Below, piece after piece: positions 15,981 through 26,506 of a DNA stretch of 34,222 bases (position 1 is the stretch's first letter; every line of letters begins with the position of its first letter). This DNA comes from an uncultured Pseudomonadota bacterium. Its GTDB lineage: Bacteria; Myxococcota_A; Polyangia; Nannocystales; Nannocystaceae. The notes below the pieces were generated by a model. The model was not told where the DNA came from and ran no database searches. It saw nothing but the letters and a program-made list of their open reading frames with translations. The stretch is taken from positions 1-34,222 of the forward strand of contig CAJXVA010000041.1 of NCBI GenBank assembly GCA_913061055.1. The letters run 5' to 3'. The translations under genes were made by a program, and so were the position numbers.

Positions 15981-17774
15981 TCAATCTCCTTGCCAATCGT
16001 CGAGGAGGAACTCGGGCATTTCTACCGCTTCTCCATCCTCAACCAGGAGGCGTAGGACGCCGTCGACTGGCATGCGCTGCCCCTCGCAGACCAAGTGGTA
16101 GCGGATATCAACCTGCGTTGATCTCGGCGGACGGAGGTAGCGAAACGTTCGATCTCTACAGGAACCTTGCATGATCTTCCCAAAGAAAATCTGCACCTTG
16201 ACGACGCCGCGATCCCGGAACACTTTCTGGCGCGAGTCTCGACGAGCCCTCTCGGGTTCGGGGGCGAGGTTCTGGAGATGCGGGCGCGAGATCAGGACAT
16301 CCATCTGGCTCTTCGGCTGCTCAGGCGGCTTCGGCGGGTCAGGAGGCAAGGGAACCATCTCTGTGGTCTCGGTGTCGGGTGGCAACTCCAGCGTCAGAAC
16401 AACTTCGTCCGCGTGGGCTGTTCCGTCGTTGTAGACTCGGAGTCCGATCTCTAAGAGCCTGCTTTCTTTTTCCACAAACGACGCGACGGACTCGCGCCAT
16501 TCCCGAAGCTGCAGGTCGTGGGCCACAAGAGCCTCGTTGTAGGCCTCGACCTCGGAGTATGTCGGGCCGTAGCCGATAGGCATCGGTACTCCGGAAGGGG
16601 GCTTCGACGGCAACTTCATCGGCGAGGGCGACTTGATATCGCCGGCGTACTCGTCGGCATACGCTCGCGCCACAGTGGGTGACGGGAGCTGCAGACGGAC
16701 AGTCTGCACTGCATCGTCGTCACGGAGTACGCCGGCCCGCAGCGCTGGCGCGGTCTGTCCGTAGTCACCGTTCATCACAGACCCGGCGACCAGCGACAGC
16801 GCAGGGTCCGGTTTCTCGATCGAGGCCTGGTTCTCGGCCCACTCTCGGCGTTCCGGGAAGAGGGGAAGCCAGGGACGCCCCCGGTAGCTCCCAAACTTCC
16901 AGAATGTCGAGATGAGCGACTTCGGGACGTTGTGCGAGAAGACAGTTAGGCGCTGGAGGCTGCCGTACCCAAGCGCTCTCTCCTCCACCTTCTCCTGTGG
17001 CCATTCCTTATCTTCGAAGAGTCCGAGCCCAATTTCAACAAACGGAGCCCTGGCACGCTCTGCCTCCGCCGACGAGGACCACAGTTTATTGCCGTACTCT
17101 AGCCATCTCTCTCCGCTGCGGGTTCCGGACCAGACCTTGAGCGTCAGACCGAGCTTGGCGGCCGCGGCGGTGGCAGCGCTCGCTCCATCGCCCAACTCGA
17201 TCGCGACGATGAGGTTGAGTGGTACTTTTCGGAGGACGGCGAGTGCAGCTTCAGGAAGCGGGTGCTTGAAGTGTTCCCGCTCGCCATCCACTTCACCAAC
17301 CATCTCGGCCAGCATCACGCATAGTTGAGTGCCGGTCGTGATGTTGTCGTCGACGAGCACCAGTGGCCCGCGAAGAGTCTCCGGGGGGCTGGCCAGCCGG
17401 AAGATCCTGTCGGCAGACTGTTCCTCTTCGAGTCCGATCGCCTTCAGAAATTCATATCCAACCACGGCGCCACTGTCGTGGGCTTCTCCGAGAACGCAAT
17501 AGTGGGCGCGAGAAGTGTCCGCGCCGATCTTTGCATGGGCGGCCGTCAGCAGATGGGTAAGCTTCGACGAGTCGATGAAGTTGAGTTGCTCGAGCAATCG
17601 GAGTGCCGTCTCGACTGCGTCACGGGAGCCAAACTGCAGAAGCCAGTAGACAACCGACTCCGCCGAGAGCGTGTTCGTGTAGTAGGTCGAGCATTGCTTC
17701 GCCACTCTCTCGACGAGTTCCAACCTCGATCCGATCAGTTCGGCACACGCCACCAAATCCTCTTTGCTCGTCAT
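15981..17774 (-). CDS. PRTase-CE-like phosphoribosyltransferase, Argonaute operon
   Basis: A 597-residue protein, third gene of the Argonaute operon, starting 51 bases after the nucleosidase gene ends. The N-terminal about 250 residues are a phosphoribosyltransferase-like domain: VVYWLLQFGSRDAVETALRL (41-60), the loop DSGAVVGYEF near 100-109, and the PRPP-binding motif LVLVDDNITTGTQL at 138-151 with Asp142-Asp143. This matches the PRTase-CE group known from predicted bacterial conflict systems. The C-terminal part has two beta-rich stretches: EIGLRVYNDGTAHADEVVLT, an Ig-like strand pattern, and the region near VKVQIFFGKIMQGSCRDRTF. A Pro-rich linker (PLPPDPPKPP) joins them. It is likely cytosolic. 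Expected chemistry is base-ribose-phosphate transfer using PRPP; the substrate is unknown. It is probably an effector, or a modifier of the nucleosidase product (inference). Confidence 0.82.
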   Translation of the reverse strand: MTSKEDLVACAELIGSRLELVERVAKQCSTYYTNTLSAESVVYWLLQFGSRDAVETALRLLEQLNFIDSSKLTHLLTAAHAKIGADTSRAHYCVLGEAHDSGAVVGYEFLKAIGLEEEQSADRIFRLASPPETLRGPLVLVDDNITTGTQLCVMLAEMVGEVDGEREHFKHPLPEAALAVLRKVPLNLIVAIELGDGASAATAAAAKLGLTLKVWSGTRSGERWLEYGNKLWSSSAEAERARAPFVEIGLGLFEDKEWPQEKVEERALGYGSLQRLTVFSHNVPKSLISTFWKFGSYRGRPWLPLFPERREWAENQASIEKPDPALSLVAGSVMNGDYGQTAPALRAGVLRDDDAVQTVRLQLPSPTVARAYADEYAGDIKSPSPMKLPSKPPSGVPMPIGYGPTYSEVEAYNEALVAHDLQLREWRESVASFVEKESRLLEIGLRVYNDGTAHADEVVLTLELPPDTETTEMVPLPPDPPKPPEQPKSQMDVLISRPHLQNLAPEPERARRDSRQKVFRDRGVVKVQIFFGKIMQGSCRDRTFRYLRPPRSTQVDIRYHLVCEGQRMPVDGVLRLLVEDGEAVEMPEFLLDDWQGD

Positions 17775-17825
17775 TTCGCAGTGAGCCTACACCGTTGAGC
17801 CCCCGAATGAGTCAACCTGGACGAG

Positions 17826-19412
17826 CTACAGCAACCCGCCTTTCACGAGCACACCGAGGACGAACTGCACCGCATTCGCCATCGCGTACGTGCGCAGTAC
17901 CCCATCGCCCACGGTGTCAGTCGCTGCCTTGCTCGCGTCCGCGTGATCAGAGATCCCGCGCACTACCAGAACTGGGATCGGAACCTCTCGATTGTTCGAT
18001 GCGAGGGCAGCGCCTCCGCCCTCCATTTCAACCGCGAGACACTTCCGGTCACGCGCGCGAATCCACTTCACAAACTCCGCGGACGCGGCCACGGTGGGAC
18101 CAGAAGCAATATGACCGTCCAACAGCGCCGGAGTCTCTCGCGGCCGAGAACCATCTTCTGGCAACTCCGACAGGTTGTCTGCCAGCTGTTCCAGCCGCGC
18201 TCGGCAGTCGTTCATCCATGTCTCGAATTCCTTTCGGTGGGTGAACTCAACGTTCCGGACACGTTGGAGTTGAGCGTGATTCGCCTGGAACACACGACCA
18301 GCGTGCTGGAGGGGGAAGCCGACTGACTCGTCCACCGATTTCGTGTCCGCCAGATAGAGGTCGAGCTGACTAGCCACGACGACATCCCCGAGCCTCGCAT
18401 CCCCGTGAATCCCGCCCGCGATCCCAACGAGGACGACCGCGCCCGGATTCCAGTGCTCGATAGCACGTTCTGTGGACAGTACCGCCGCCTCTGGACCCAT
18501 CTCCCCGATGAGCGTGGCCCGACATCGGCGCCCTCCGATTTGAAACGAATAGTAGGTGTGCCCTTGCACTTCATTCGATTCGGGCTCACCGGCGAGTTCG
18601 TAGAAGACTCGGAACTCCTCGCGCAGAGCGACCAGGAACACGAGGTCGGCCGCACGCTGCTGTTTCGTCTCCGGCCTCTTCGTCTCCGGCTTTGCCGGTT
18701 GAGCTGATGCTACGACGATTACCTCCAGAGCAGCCAGCGCGAGCATCGTACCGTAGCCTTCGGACTCGACAAGTCGACCTAACCCAACTTCCGCAACCAA
18801 ACGGGAGGACGCCGCGTCTGCCACGCTCGCCGGGAGCAAGTCACCAATCCCCGGTTCCGGGATTTTCCTGGCCAAGACCGCCGCCGCAATCTCAGGCGCG
18901 CTGTCTTCATCCAACGGTGTGACCCGCGGCAGGATTCCCGTTGCGGCGGCGAGCGGGACGGCGTGAGTGATCGAAACCTCCTTCGTTAGCCCAACGGCAA
19001 CTGACCGAAGGCGCGCCTCCACATCCTTGCGAGCGAGCTTCTTCGCCATCAGCCAAAGCCCAGCCAGCGTCAGCGGATCGTCGGCGTATCCCGTGTGTTC
19101 GGCAGTGTGCGGCGCTCGCGCCAGGACTCTATCGAGAGCCCTGCCAAGGTCGCCTGGTTCGCGCGGCGGATTTCCTCCGAGATCAAGAAGATAGCCCAAC
19201 GCCGCGAGGGCGACCGACGAATCGTACTCGGCGGCGTCGGCCGGAGCTTCGCTGAGCTCCACGTAGAAGCTCGATTGCGTGGCCAACAGACCGGCGCGAA
19301 CCGAGAGCCAAAGGGCGACGTTACGGCGGAGATCGAGGACATCCCGGTGCTCGGGCGCGCACGCTGCCCGAAGGCGGCGGACGACCCCGGGAAGGCCCGA
19401 GACCTCACTCAC
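17826..19412 (-). CDS. Nucleoside phosphorylase-fold putative nucleosidase effector
   Basis: A 528-residue protein, second gene of the operon. The GTG at 19412 overlaps the Argonaute TGA by four bases (GTGA) and has GGTGG five bases upstream; ATG19463 would add 17 residues. Residues 1-255 are mostly helical and of no family I know, with ESEGYGTMLALAALEVIVVA near the end. From about 256 (ADLVFLVALREEFRVFYEL) comes a PNP/MTAN-fold domain: GAVVLVGIAGG (324-334), AVEMEGGGAAL (460-470) with the ribose-binding Glu-Met-Glu, and RGISDHADASK (485-495) with the base-activating Asp489. All key residues are present, so the enzyme looks active. Related PNP-fold domains serve as ATP-cleaving immune effectors; that role is inferred here from the Argonaute partner. 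Confidence 0.87.
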   Translation of the reverse strand: MSEVSGLPGVVRRLRAACAPEHRDVLDLRRNVALWLSVRAGLLATQSSFYVELSEAPADAAEYDSSVALAALGYLLDLGGNPPREPGDLGRALDRVLARAPHTAEHTGYADDPLTLAGLWLMAKKLARKDVEARLRSVAVGLTKEVSITHAVPLAAATGILPRVTPLDEDSAPEIAAAVLARKIPEPGIGDLLPASVADAASSRLVAEVGLGRLVESEGYGTMLALAALEVIVVASAQPAKPETKRPETKQQRAADLVFLVALREEFRVFYELAGEPESNEVQGHTYYSFQIGGRRCRATLIGEMGPEAAVLSTERAIEHWNPGAVVLVGIAGGIHGDARLGDVVVASQLDLYLADTKSVDESVGFPLQHAGRVFQANHAQLQRVRNVEFTHRKEFETWMNDCRARLEQLADNLSELPEDGSRPRETPALLDGHIASGPTVAASAEFVKWIRARDRKCLAVEMEGGGAALASNNREVPIPVLVVRGISDHADASKAATDTVGDGVLRTYAMANAVQFVLGVLVKGGLL

Positions 19413-21778
19413 AGGAACCACCGACTGCGCAGGAGATGGGTGTTGATTAGGTCCGGCGACCATGCGTCATGAGTGGACAGCCGAGAAACCAGCCGCGCGA
19501 TCAGGCGTGGGTATGAAAGCGTGACAGGCTCCGAAATGGGCCGGACGGATTTCCAAGAGAGACCCGTAAACTGAAAGACCTGTCGAGTGAGGGAGTGCAA
19601 TTCCGTGTAGCTGGAGTCACGGTGGAGGTCGATGAGTAGCGGGGCGGGGTGCGCTCCGCCTTCTCGCTTCAGCTGCTGGGGGCCGGTGACGCAGAGAAGG
19701 CGACGGCTTCGTCCAAGGTCCACTACGACGCCCCTGCCTGGCACCCCTGCCCCGACATTGGCTTGGCCAAAACGCCCGTCCAAAGTGTCTACCCACTGCC
19801 GTCGCCCTGTTTGACTGGGATCCGCAAGAACAAAAGGACTGCGCTGGCGGATGTTCAAGAAAGCCGTCTCGAACTCGACTCCATCAACTAACTCCGACGT
19901 TGCCACCCTTTTCAGGGTCGAGATGTCCTGCCTCGTAAGAGGCTTACCCATATGGAACACGAGACGGACGAGGTCACCTCGGCTCCAAGACTGGTCGGCA
20001 GCGAGCCGGCGCATGGTCCTTCCCACCGTGTCGGCGAGGACCGCGGGGTATTCGTCGTAGCCGCACTGAGGTGAAGATGCGCCCAGGATGTAGGTGCCAT
20101 CGCTGGAAAACACCGTCGCTATCCCCATGTATCGCTTGCGCTCCCGGAAGCGGGCGCTCGATTCGGAATACGCAACGCCGACGACCACCTCCCGAGCCAA
20201 TGGAGTGGACGGAAGCACGGTCCACGGCGATCCCCCAAGCTTCGCGTAGAGCGCTACGCACAGGTCCTGAAGGATGTATTGGAGGTTGTTGGGTGTTTCG
20301 CGAGCTTTGCTGAGGCGAATCTCCTGCGACGCGATCCCTTGGCTGAGCAACCAGGCCTTTGTCGCTACGTATGGATTTATCGAATCGGGCAGGTCCGAGT
20401 CCTGGTCACGCAGGAGGACGATCGCGGCGTCAGGCTTCAGGGAAGGGTCAAACGTCTCTGTGAGAGCACGTAGATATACCGCGCCAGGGTCAGCCGCGCC
20501 GTCGAGAGGTACAGCCAGGAAGCGGAGCTGCAGACGAGACAGTCGAAATGTCGAAACGAAGCCGCGGGCGAAGGCTCGGGATCTCGGCAATCCATCACGA
20601 ATGCTCCTCATCAAGCCTTCTGCTGCTGCCCGATGCCCGTCGGGATAGACGACGAGCAGGTTCGGTTCCTTCCGGTCAAAGGTATCCCCATCGGATGGTC
20701 CATGGCTCTCCAACCCGCGCGATGGGATGGTGTCGAGCGCGGTTCGATCCCGGGAGAAGCAGAACCGAATGCCGTCTAGTTGGGAGACTGCGCTGTCCCG
20801 GCCTCTTTCCGGCAGTGGGATGAGTCCGCCGAACTTGAACGAGAGCGCGTCACCGATGCTGAGCGTCTCCTGCTGTGAGAGCCAGCCTGCGGCGGCACGG
20901 AGACGCTCGATGTAAGCCTGCCCGCTTGTTCTCGCTGCGACTTCCTGAGCTTCCGCCGCATGGTATGCCTCGCGCTCCGAGTCAGTGAGGGCGGACTCAA
21001 AGATCCTCCGAACGGCATCGGAGGAGCCCGCCACGGCAACTGCGTCGGACGGCCAAGTGGACTCGCCTTCTTCCGTCTCCACGACAACTTCGTTGCCGCA
21101 GACTGAGACCACGTAGCCCACTTCCTCCTCGTAGCTTGTTCGCAATCCGTCTACGTGCACGCCTCGATCCACGAGGTTGGCCAGAGACCCATCGACGGCG
21201 GACGCCACACTGAACTGGATCGTCATCACCAGCCCAGGACCTCGACCTCGGATGAACTCCGTGCGAAGCTGCATGCGCGTTCGCATGTGCTTTGACACTC
21301 CCAACAAGCTTGTGGGCCTCGGGATCGAGGCTCGCCGCAAAGCTAGCTCCAGAAGGTCCTCGTTTCGCTTGACTCGCTCCAGAGAAAAACGTTTGGATAC
21401 CAGCCCAAGACCCTCCGGCAGAAGGCGCGGAAGATGGCGTTCAATGAGAGAGCAGATTGCGGGGCGAAACCTCGCCACCGGAAGCTGAGTGAGCTGGGCC
21501 CCTCCCGGAAGGGTGGTCGCCGACGACAACGGGACGACGAGCACATTCTGTCCGTGCGGCATTCCACGTAGCCGATATACGAAGATGTCTGGACCGCTGG
21601 CTAGATCCCGGAATTCGGTATCCCCCGGATACGGGACGAGCGCACCTGGGAACTCCTTCGAGGCCAGCTGCACTTCGACCGCATTCATGAAGAGGCCGCG
21701 TCGCAAGCTGTCGAAGCATATCGCGAATGGCTGCCAGCGAGAAGCTGCAGAATCCGCCGCAGCGGCCTCGACACCCAC
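19409..21778 (-). CDS. ago: Long prokaryotic Argonaute, catalytically inactive PIWI
   Basis: A 789-residue pAgo, first gene of a three-gene operon, starting at GTG21778 with AGAGA upstream; ATG21688 is an alternative. Residues 370-480 form the MID domain: NPYVATKAWLLSQGIASQEI gives Tyr470, Lys474 and Gln485, and YILQDLCVALYAKLGGSPWT adds Lys513. These are the usual guide 5'-phosphate residues. The PIWI domain follows, ending in the classic VFQFTGLSWKSVRPISEPVT and a C-terminal WFL. The first catalytic Asp is replaced (VVGVAYSE, Ala536), and the third region reads VFHMGK with no Asp. Target cleavage is thus unlikely, as in long-B pAgos, which work through partner effectors. The N-terminal 370 residues should be N, L1, PAZ-like and L2, but I cannot delimit them. 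Confidence 0.93.
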   Translation of the reverse strand: MGVEAAAADSAASRWQPFAICFDSLRRGLFMNAVEVQLASKEFPGALVPYPGDTEFRDLASGPDIFVYRLRGMPHGQNVLVVPLSSATTLPGGAQLTQLPVARFRPAICSLIERHLPRLLPEGLGLVSKRFSLERVKRNEDLLELALRRASIPRPTSLLGVSKHMRTRMQLRTEFIRGRGPGLVMTIQFSVASAVDGSLANLVDRGVHVDGLRTSYEEEVGYVVSVCGNEVVVETEEGESTWPSDAVAVAGSSDAVRRIFESALTDSEREAYHAAEAQEVAARTSGQAYIERLRAAAGWLSQQETLSIGDALSFKFGGLIPLPERGRDSAVSQLDGIRFCFSRDRTALDTIPSRGLESHGPSDGDTFDRKEPNLLVVYPDGHRAAAEGLMRSIRDGLPRSRAFARGFVSTFRLSRLQLRFLAVPLDGAADPGAVYLRALTETFDPSLKPDAAIVLLRDQDSDLPDSINPYVATKAWLLSQGIASQEIRLSKARETPNNLQYILQDLCVALYAKLGGSPWTVLPSTPLAREVVVGVAYSESSARFRERKRYMGIATVFSSDGTYILGASSPQCGYDEYPAVLADTVGRTMRRLAADQSWSRGDLVRLVFHMGKPLTRQDISTLKRVATSELVDGVEFETAFLNIRQRSPFVLADPSQTGRRQWVDTLDGRFGQANVGAGVPGRGVVVDLGRSRRLLCVTGPQQLKREGGAHPAPLLIDLHRDSSYTELHSLTRQVFQFTGLSWKSVRPISEPVTLSYPRLIARLVSRLSTHDAWSPDLINTHLLRSRWFL

Positions 21779-22445
21779 TGTTCTCTCTACTGGGTTGCAG
21801 CGGGGCTAACGCACTGATCCTCACGGGACCCGGCCACGCAGCCGCCCGCTTGGTGCCGGCCGGATGCGAACGCGTCCTACCGCTACACTAGTTGACCGCG
21901 ACAGGTTGGCATCCCGCTTACCCCGCTTACCCCGCTGATTTCCGCGTCGCTGGTGAAGGCCCGGGTGTTCGTGAAGGCTGCGTGGGTGGCTGGCTTCGGG
22001 TTGCCTATTCTCGTTCAACACTGACCGCTGGTGTTGGAGTTTGGGTTCAACACATTGCGTCTTCAGAAACCAAGGAGGGCGACGGGCCATCAAGCGCGGC
22101 CACGGCACCCCCGTGGAGGAGCGGGCCGAGGTGGATGCACCTCATCGTCAATCCGATGGTCGCGCCGCCCGACAGCGCTCTTGATCACAAAGGCTTCCAG
22201 GATACGAGCGGCTGGGTGGCGACCGCATCTACGCAGTCGGGAAAGTTCACCGGAGTCGACATCCCGCCAGGCAACCGGCGCCCGACCTGAGGGGTCCTGC
22301 GGGCCAGCGTCAGCTCAGTGGTGCTCGCGGTATCCTTCGTCACTGGTCATCTTCTCCCGGAGACGCCGGGTCAACGGTGCCGATCGGTCGCAGAAGGACC
22401 CGAGGACGGTGGACCGGGACGTCGCGACGGCCACTTACCACCGAC
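21779..22445. other. Gene-poor gap upstream of the Argonaute operon
   Basis: About 670 bases between the Argonaute start and the end of the sigma gene hold no convincing gene. A 9-bp unit CGCTTACCC is repeated 2.4 times at 21915-21936, and a hairpin CAACAC-N9-GTGTTG lies at 22016-22036. A plus-strand frame ending at 22290 reads WMHLIVNPMVAPPDSALDHK near its end and could be a gene remnant, but codon use is mediocre. The Argonaute promoter must lie in the first part; I see no clear -35/-10. Confidence 0.4.
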
Positions 22446-23339
22446 TCACGAAACGCCTTCGCCTCGCTCCAGGAGCCGAAATACGCTCACCTCGAAGCCC
22501 GATCGCAACACATCGAGAAAGCTATCGAGCTCCCCACGCCGCACGCCAAACCGCCCAACCAGCTCGCCCCGCGTGTACTTCAACAGCTCCTTCCGCGCCC
22601 GCGCCAACCACCGAGCCACAGTAGACCGGTCGACCCGGTGCATTCTCGCCAATGCCGCCTGGTCGACTCCATCCAGCTCGTACATCCGCAGCAGCGTTCG
22701 CGACTTCGCATCCAACCGAGCGATCGCTGCCTGAAGCGCCGCGGCGAAGCGCTCGCGATGCTCCGCCTTGACCAGAGCCATCGACGCGGTGGGCCCCAGG
22801 TCCTCCAGCGCCAGCACAGCATCGTCGCCTTCGGTCGCGTGACGCCCCTGCCTACGTCGCCCTGAAATCCCCGCCCGCAGAGCGATAAGCCGAATCAACG
22901 CACGCAAGTCCCCCCGCGCCGTCATCCCCAGCACCTTCGGCCGCCCACCAGGCCCCGCACCGAACAACGCTTCGCGCGTCGCCTGACGGATCTCATCCAA
23001 CTCGTCCGCACTGCACCGCAACCGGGACGCCCCCACCTCAACCTCGCGAAAGTACGTCGCCTCGAACCGCCTCAGCGCCGCGTCGTCCCCATCGCGACAC
23101 GCGAAGGCCAGCGTCGCAGCCTCGGCGTCCGCGCGCTCGAGAAACGCGACGACCTCCTCCGTTTCGCAGCGCCGCCCAAGGTACGCGACGAACGCCCCCT
23201 CATCCTTCTCCGGCAAACCATGCGTCCGCGCCTGCTCCAGGATCAACCGAAGACCGACCAGCACCTCGGCCTCGGCCACCGGCGCCACGGTACGCGTCCC
23301 TCCACTCAGAAACGCCGCAAGCAGCTCTGCGTCGACCAC
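22446..23339 (-). CDS. Sigma-70-family factor, myxobacterial type
   Basis: A 297-residue sigma-like protein. The central part has FACRDGDDAALRRFEATYFR and CSADELDEIRQATREALFGA, the region-2 pattern. Region 4 is RLDAKSRTLLRMYELDGVDQ and AALARMHRVDRSTVARWLAR, a clear HTH. The length and long N-terminus fit the sigma family described as restricted to Myxococcales (TIGR03001), where such genes occur in many copies beside Ser/Thr kinase genes. It begins at GTG23339, one base from the divergent kinase ORF, or 28 bases from that gene's likelier GTG start. The two probably share a control region and perhaps a pathway. Confidence 0.82.
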   Translation of the reverse strand: MVDAELLAAFLSGGTRTVAPVAEAEVLVGLRLILEQARTHGLPEKDEGAFVAYLGRRCETEEVVAFLERADAEAATLAFACRDGDDAALRRFEATYFREVEVGASRLRCSADELDEIRQATREALFGAGPGGRPKVLGMTARGDLRALIRLIALRAGISGRRRQGRHATEGDDAVLALEDLGPTASMALVKAEHRERFAAALQAAIARLDAKSRTLLRMYELDGVDQAALARMHRVDRSTVARWLARARKELLKYTRGELVGRFGVRRGELDSFLDVLRSGFEVSVFRLLERGEGVS

Positions 23340-23340
23340 G

Positions 23341-25548
<2,208 letters not shown>

Positions 25549-25629
25549 GGCCGACATTTTCTCGAAAGAAACTCTGCACACCCCCACGGCGCGTCGCGAT
25601 GACCCGGTGAAGCCACGGAAAGGTCATCC

Positions 25630-25958
25630 ATGCCCAACATCAAAGTCGCCGAACCGTATCCAAAGACCAGCTCCGAACCCTGCTGCAGGCTCGATGCCCA
25701 GACCTCGACCTGGGCTCGGTGGGTCCCATGCTCACCGCCTCCAGCTCCCGCTGGGTCGCCGCCGCGGTCAACAGTCAGGGCAAGACCGTCTCCGTGATGC
25801 CCCTCGTCCGCGATGTACCCGCCATGCTTGGCATGATGCTCATCATGCTCACCGGCATCGGATTGGTCATCTTCGCGGTCACCGTCATGCCCAAGCAGCG
25901 CGCGCTCGCGGAGCGGGTCCACGGCGTTCTCTCGGCTGAGCTGGGGGTGCAGCGATGA
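25630..25958 (+). CDS. Small membrane protein, frameshifted
   Basis: ATG25630 begins MPNIKVAEPYPK, and after a frame change at the AAA run 25662-25664 the protein continues DQLRTLLQARCPDLDLGSVG, PMLTASSSRWVAAAVNSQGK and one transmembrane span, VPAMLGMMLIMLTGIGLVIF. It ends ELGVQR at 25958. Adding one base joins the two frames smoothly into about 109 residues. The stop overlaps the next ATG by four bases (ATGA), indicating translational coupling. Family unknown; an inner-membrane protein with a cytosolic N-terminal domain is likely. Confidence 0.65.
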
Positions 25959-26506
25959 AGGTCGTCAAGATCATCCTGTGGAGCCTGCTCGCCCTGTTCG
26001 TCTTGGGCCTCGGCGGCGCGTACCTCTACTTCTCCAACCTTCCTCCCACCGGGGAGGCCGTGTTCTTGGCCCCCGGTGAGCCGGTCACGTTGTCCATCGA
26101 CGGAGGCGCGGCGGTCGAAATCTCGGCCAAGGGTCGCCACGAGGCCAAGCTGGGCGTGGGTCCGCACACCGTCGTGATCGTCGCGCCCACCAAGCTCGAG
26201 CGCACGTTCGAGATCACAAAGCACAAGACCGTCGTCGTGCCCGTGGTGGAGACCCAGTGCTACGCGACCCTCGACGTCTCGCTCAGCCACTACGAGCTCG
26301 GCGGCAAGCAGCGGGCGCCGAAGTTGGTCCGGACGAACCGCGCGGATGCCCCGTTCCCCCTGACCTCGGGGCACTACAGCTCGATGGCCGATATCCCCGA
26401 CCAGCGAACGAGCGGCGCGATGGTGGTCGTCTTGCGCTCGGCGAGTTGCGAAGACATCGCAGCCCTGCAGCCGAAGGCGGCTCCTCCGGGGAGCCCGAGC
26501 GACTAG
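25955..26506 (+). CDS. Membrane-anchored protein with PEGA-like domain
   Basis: A 183-residue protein. An N-terminal anchor, MKVVKIILWSLLALFVLGLG, is followed by an exported domain. The segment LGVGPHTVVIVAPTKLERTF (about 68-87) has the PEGA-like pattern seen at the surface of many myxobacterial proteins and kinases. A later region with SHYELGGKQRAPKLVRTNRA and two Cys may form a disulphide. It is coupled to the preceding gene through ATGA and lies downstream of the kinase, so a joint envelope-sensing role is possible. A copy of the PEGA-like stretch, about 63 of 71 bases identical by eye, is found at 31661-31730. Confidence 0.7.
   Translation: MKVVKIILWSLLALFVLGLGGAYLYFSNLPPTGEAVFLAPGEPVTLSIDGGAAVEISAKGRHEAKLGVGPHTVVIVAPTKLERTFEITKHKTVVVPVVETQCYATLDVSLSHYELGGKQRAPKLVRTNRADAPFPLTSGHYSSMADIPDQRTSGAMVVVLRSASCEDIAALQPKAAPPGSPSD

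Noticed and set aside
19409..21778. Argonaute as an active DNA- or RNA-cleaving nuclease
   Set aside because: The first and third catalytic Asp positions are replaced, so slicer activity is not supported.
25558..25571. Hairpin TTTCT-CGAA-AGAAA after the kinase
   Set aside because: The stem is short and A/T only, and the following gene is probably co-transcribed, so a terminator is unlikely.
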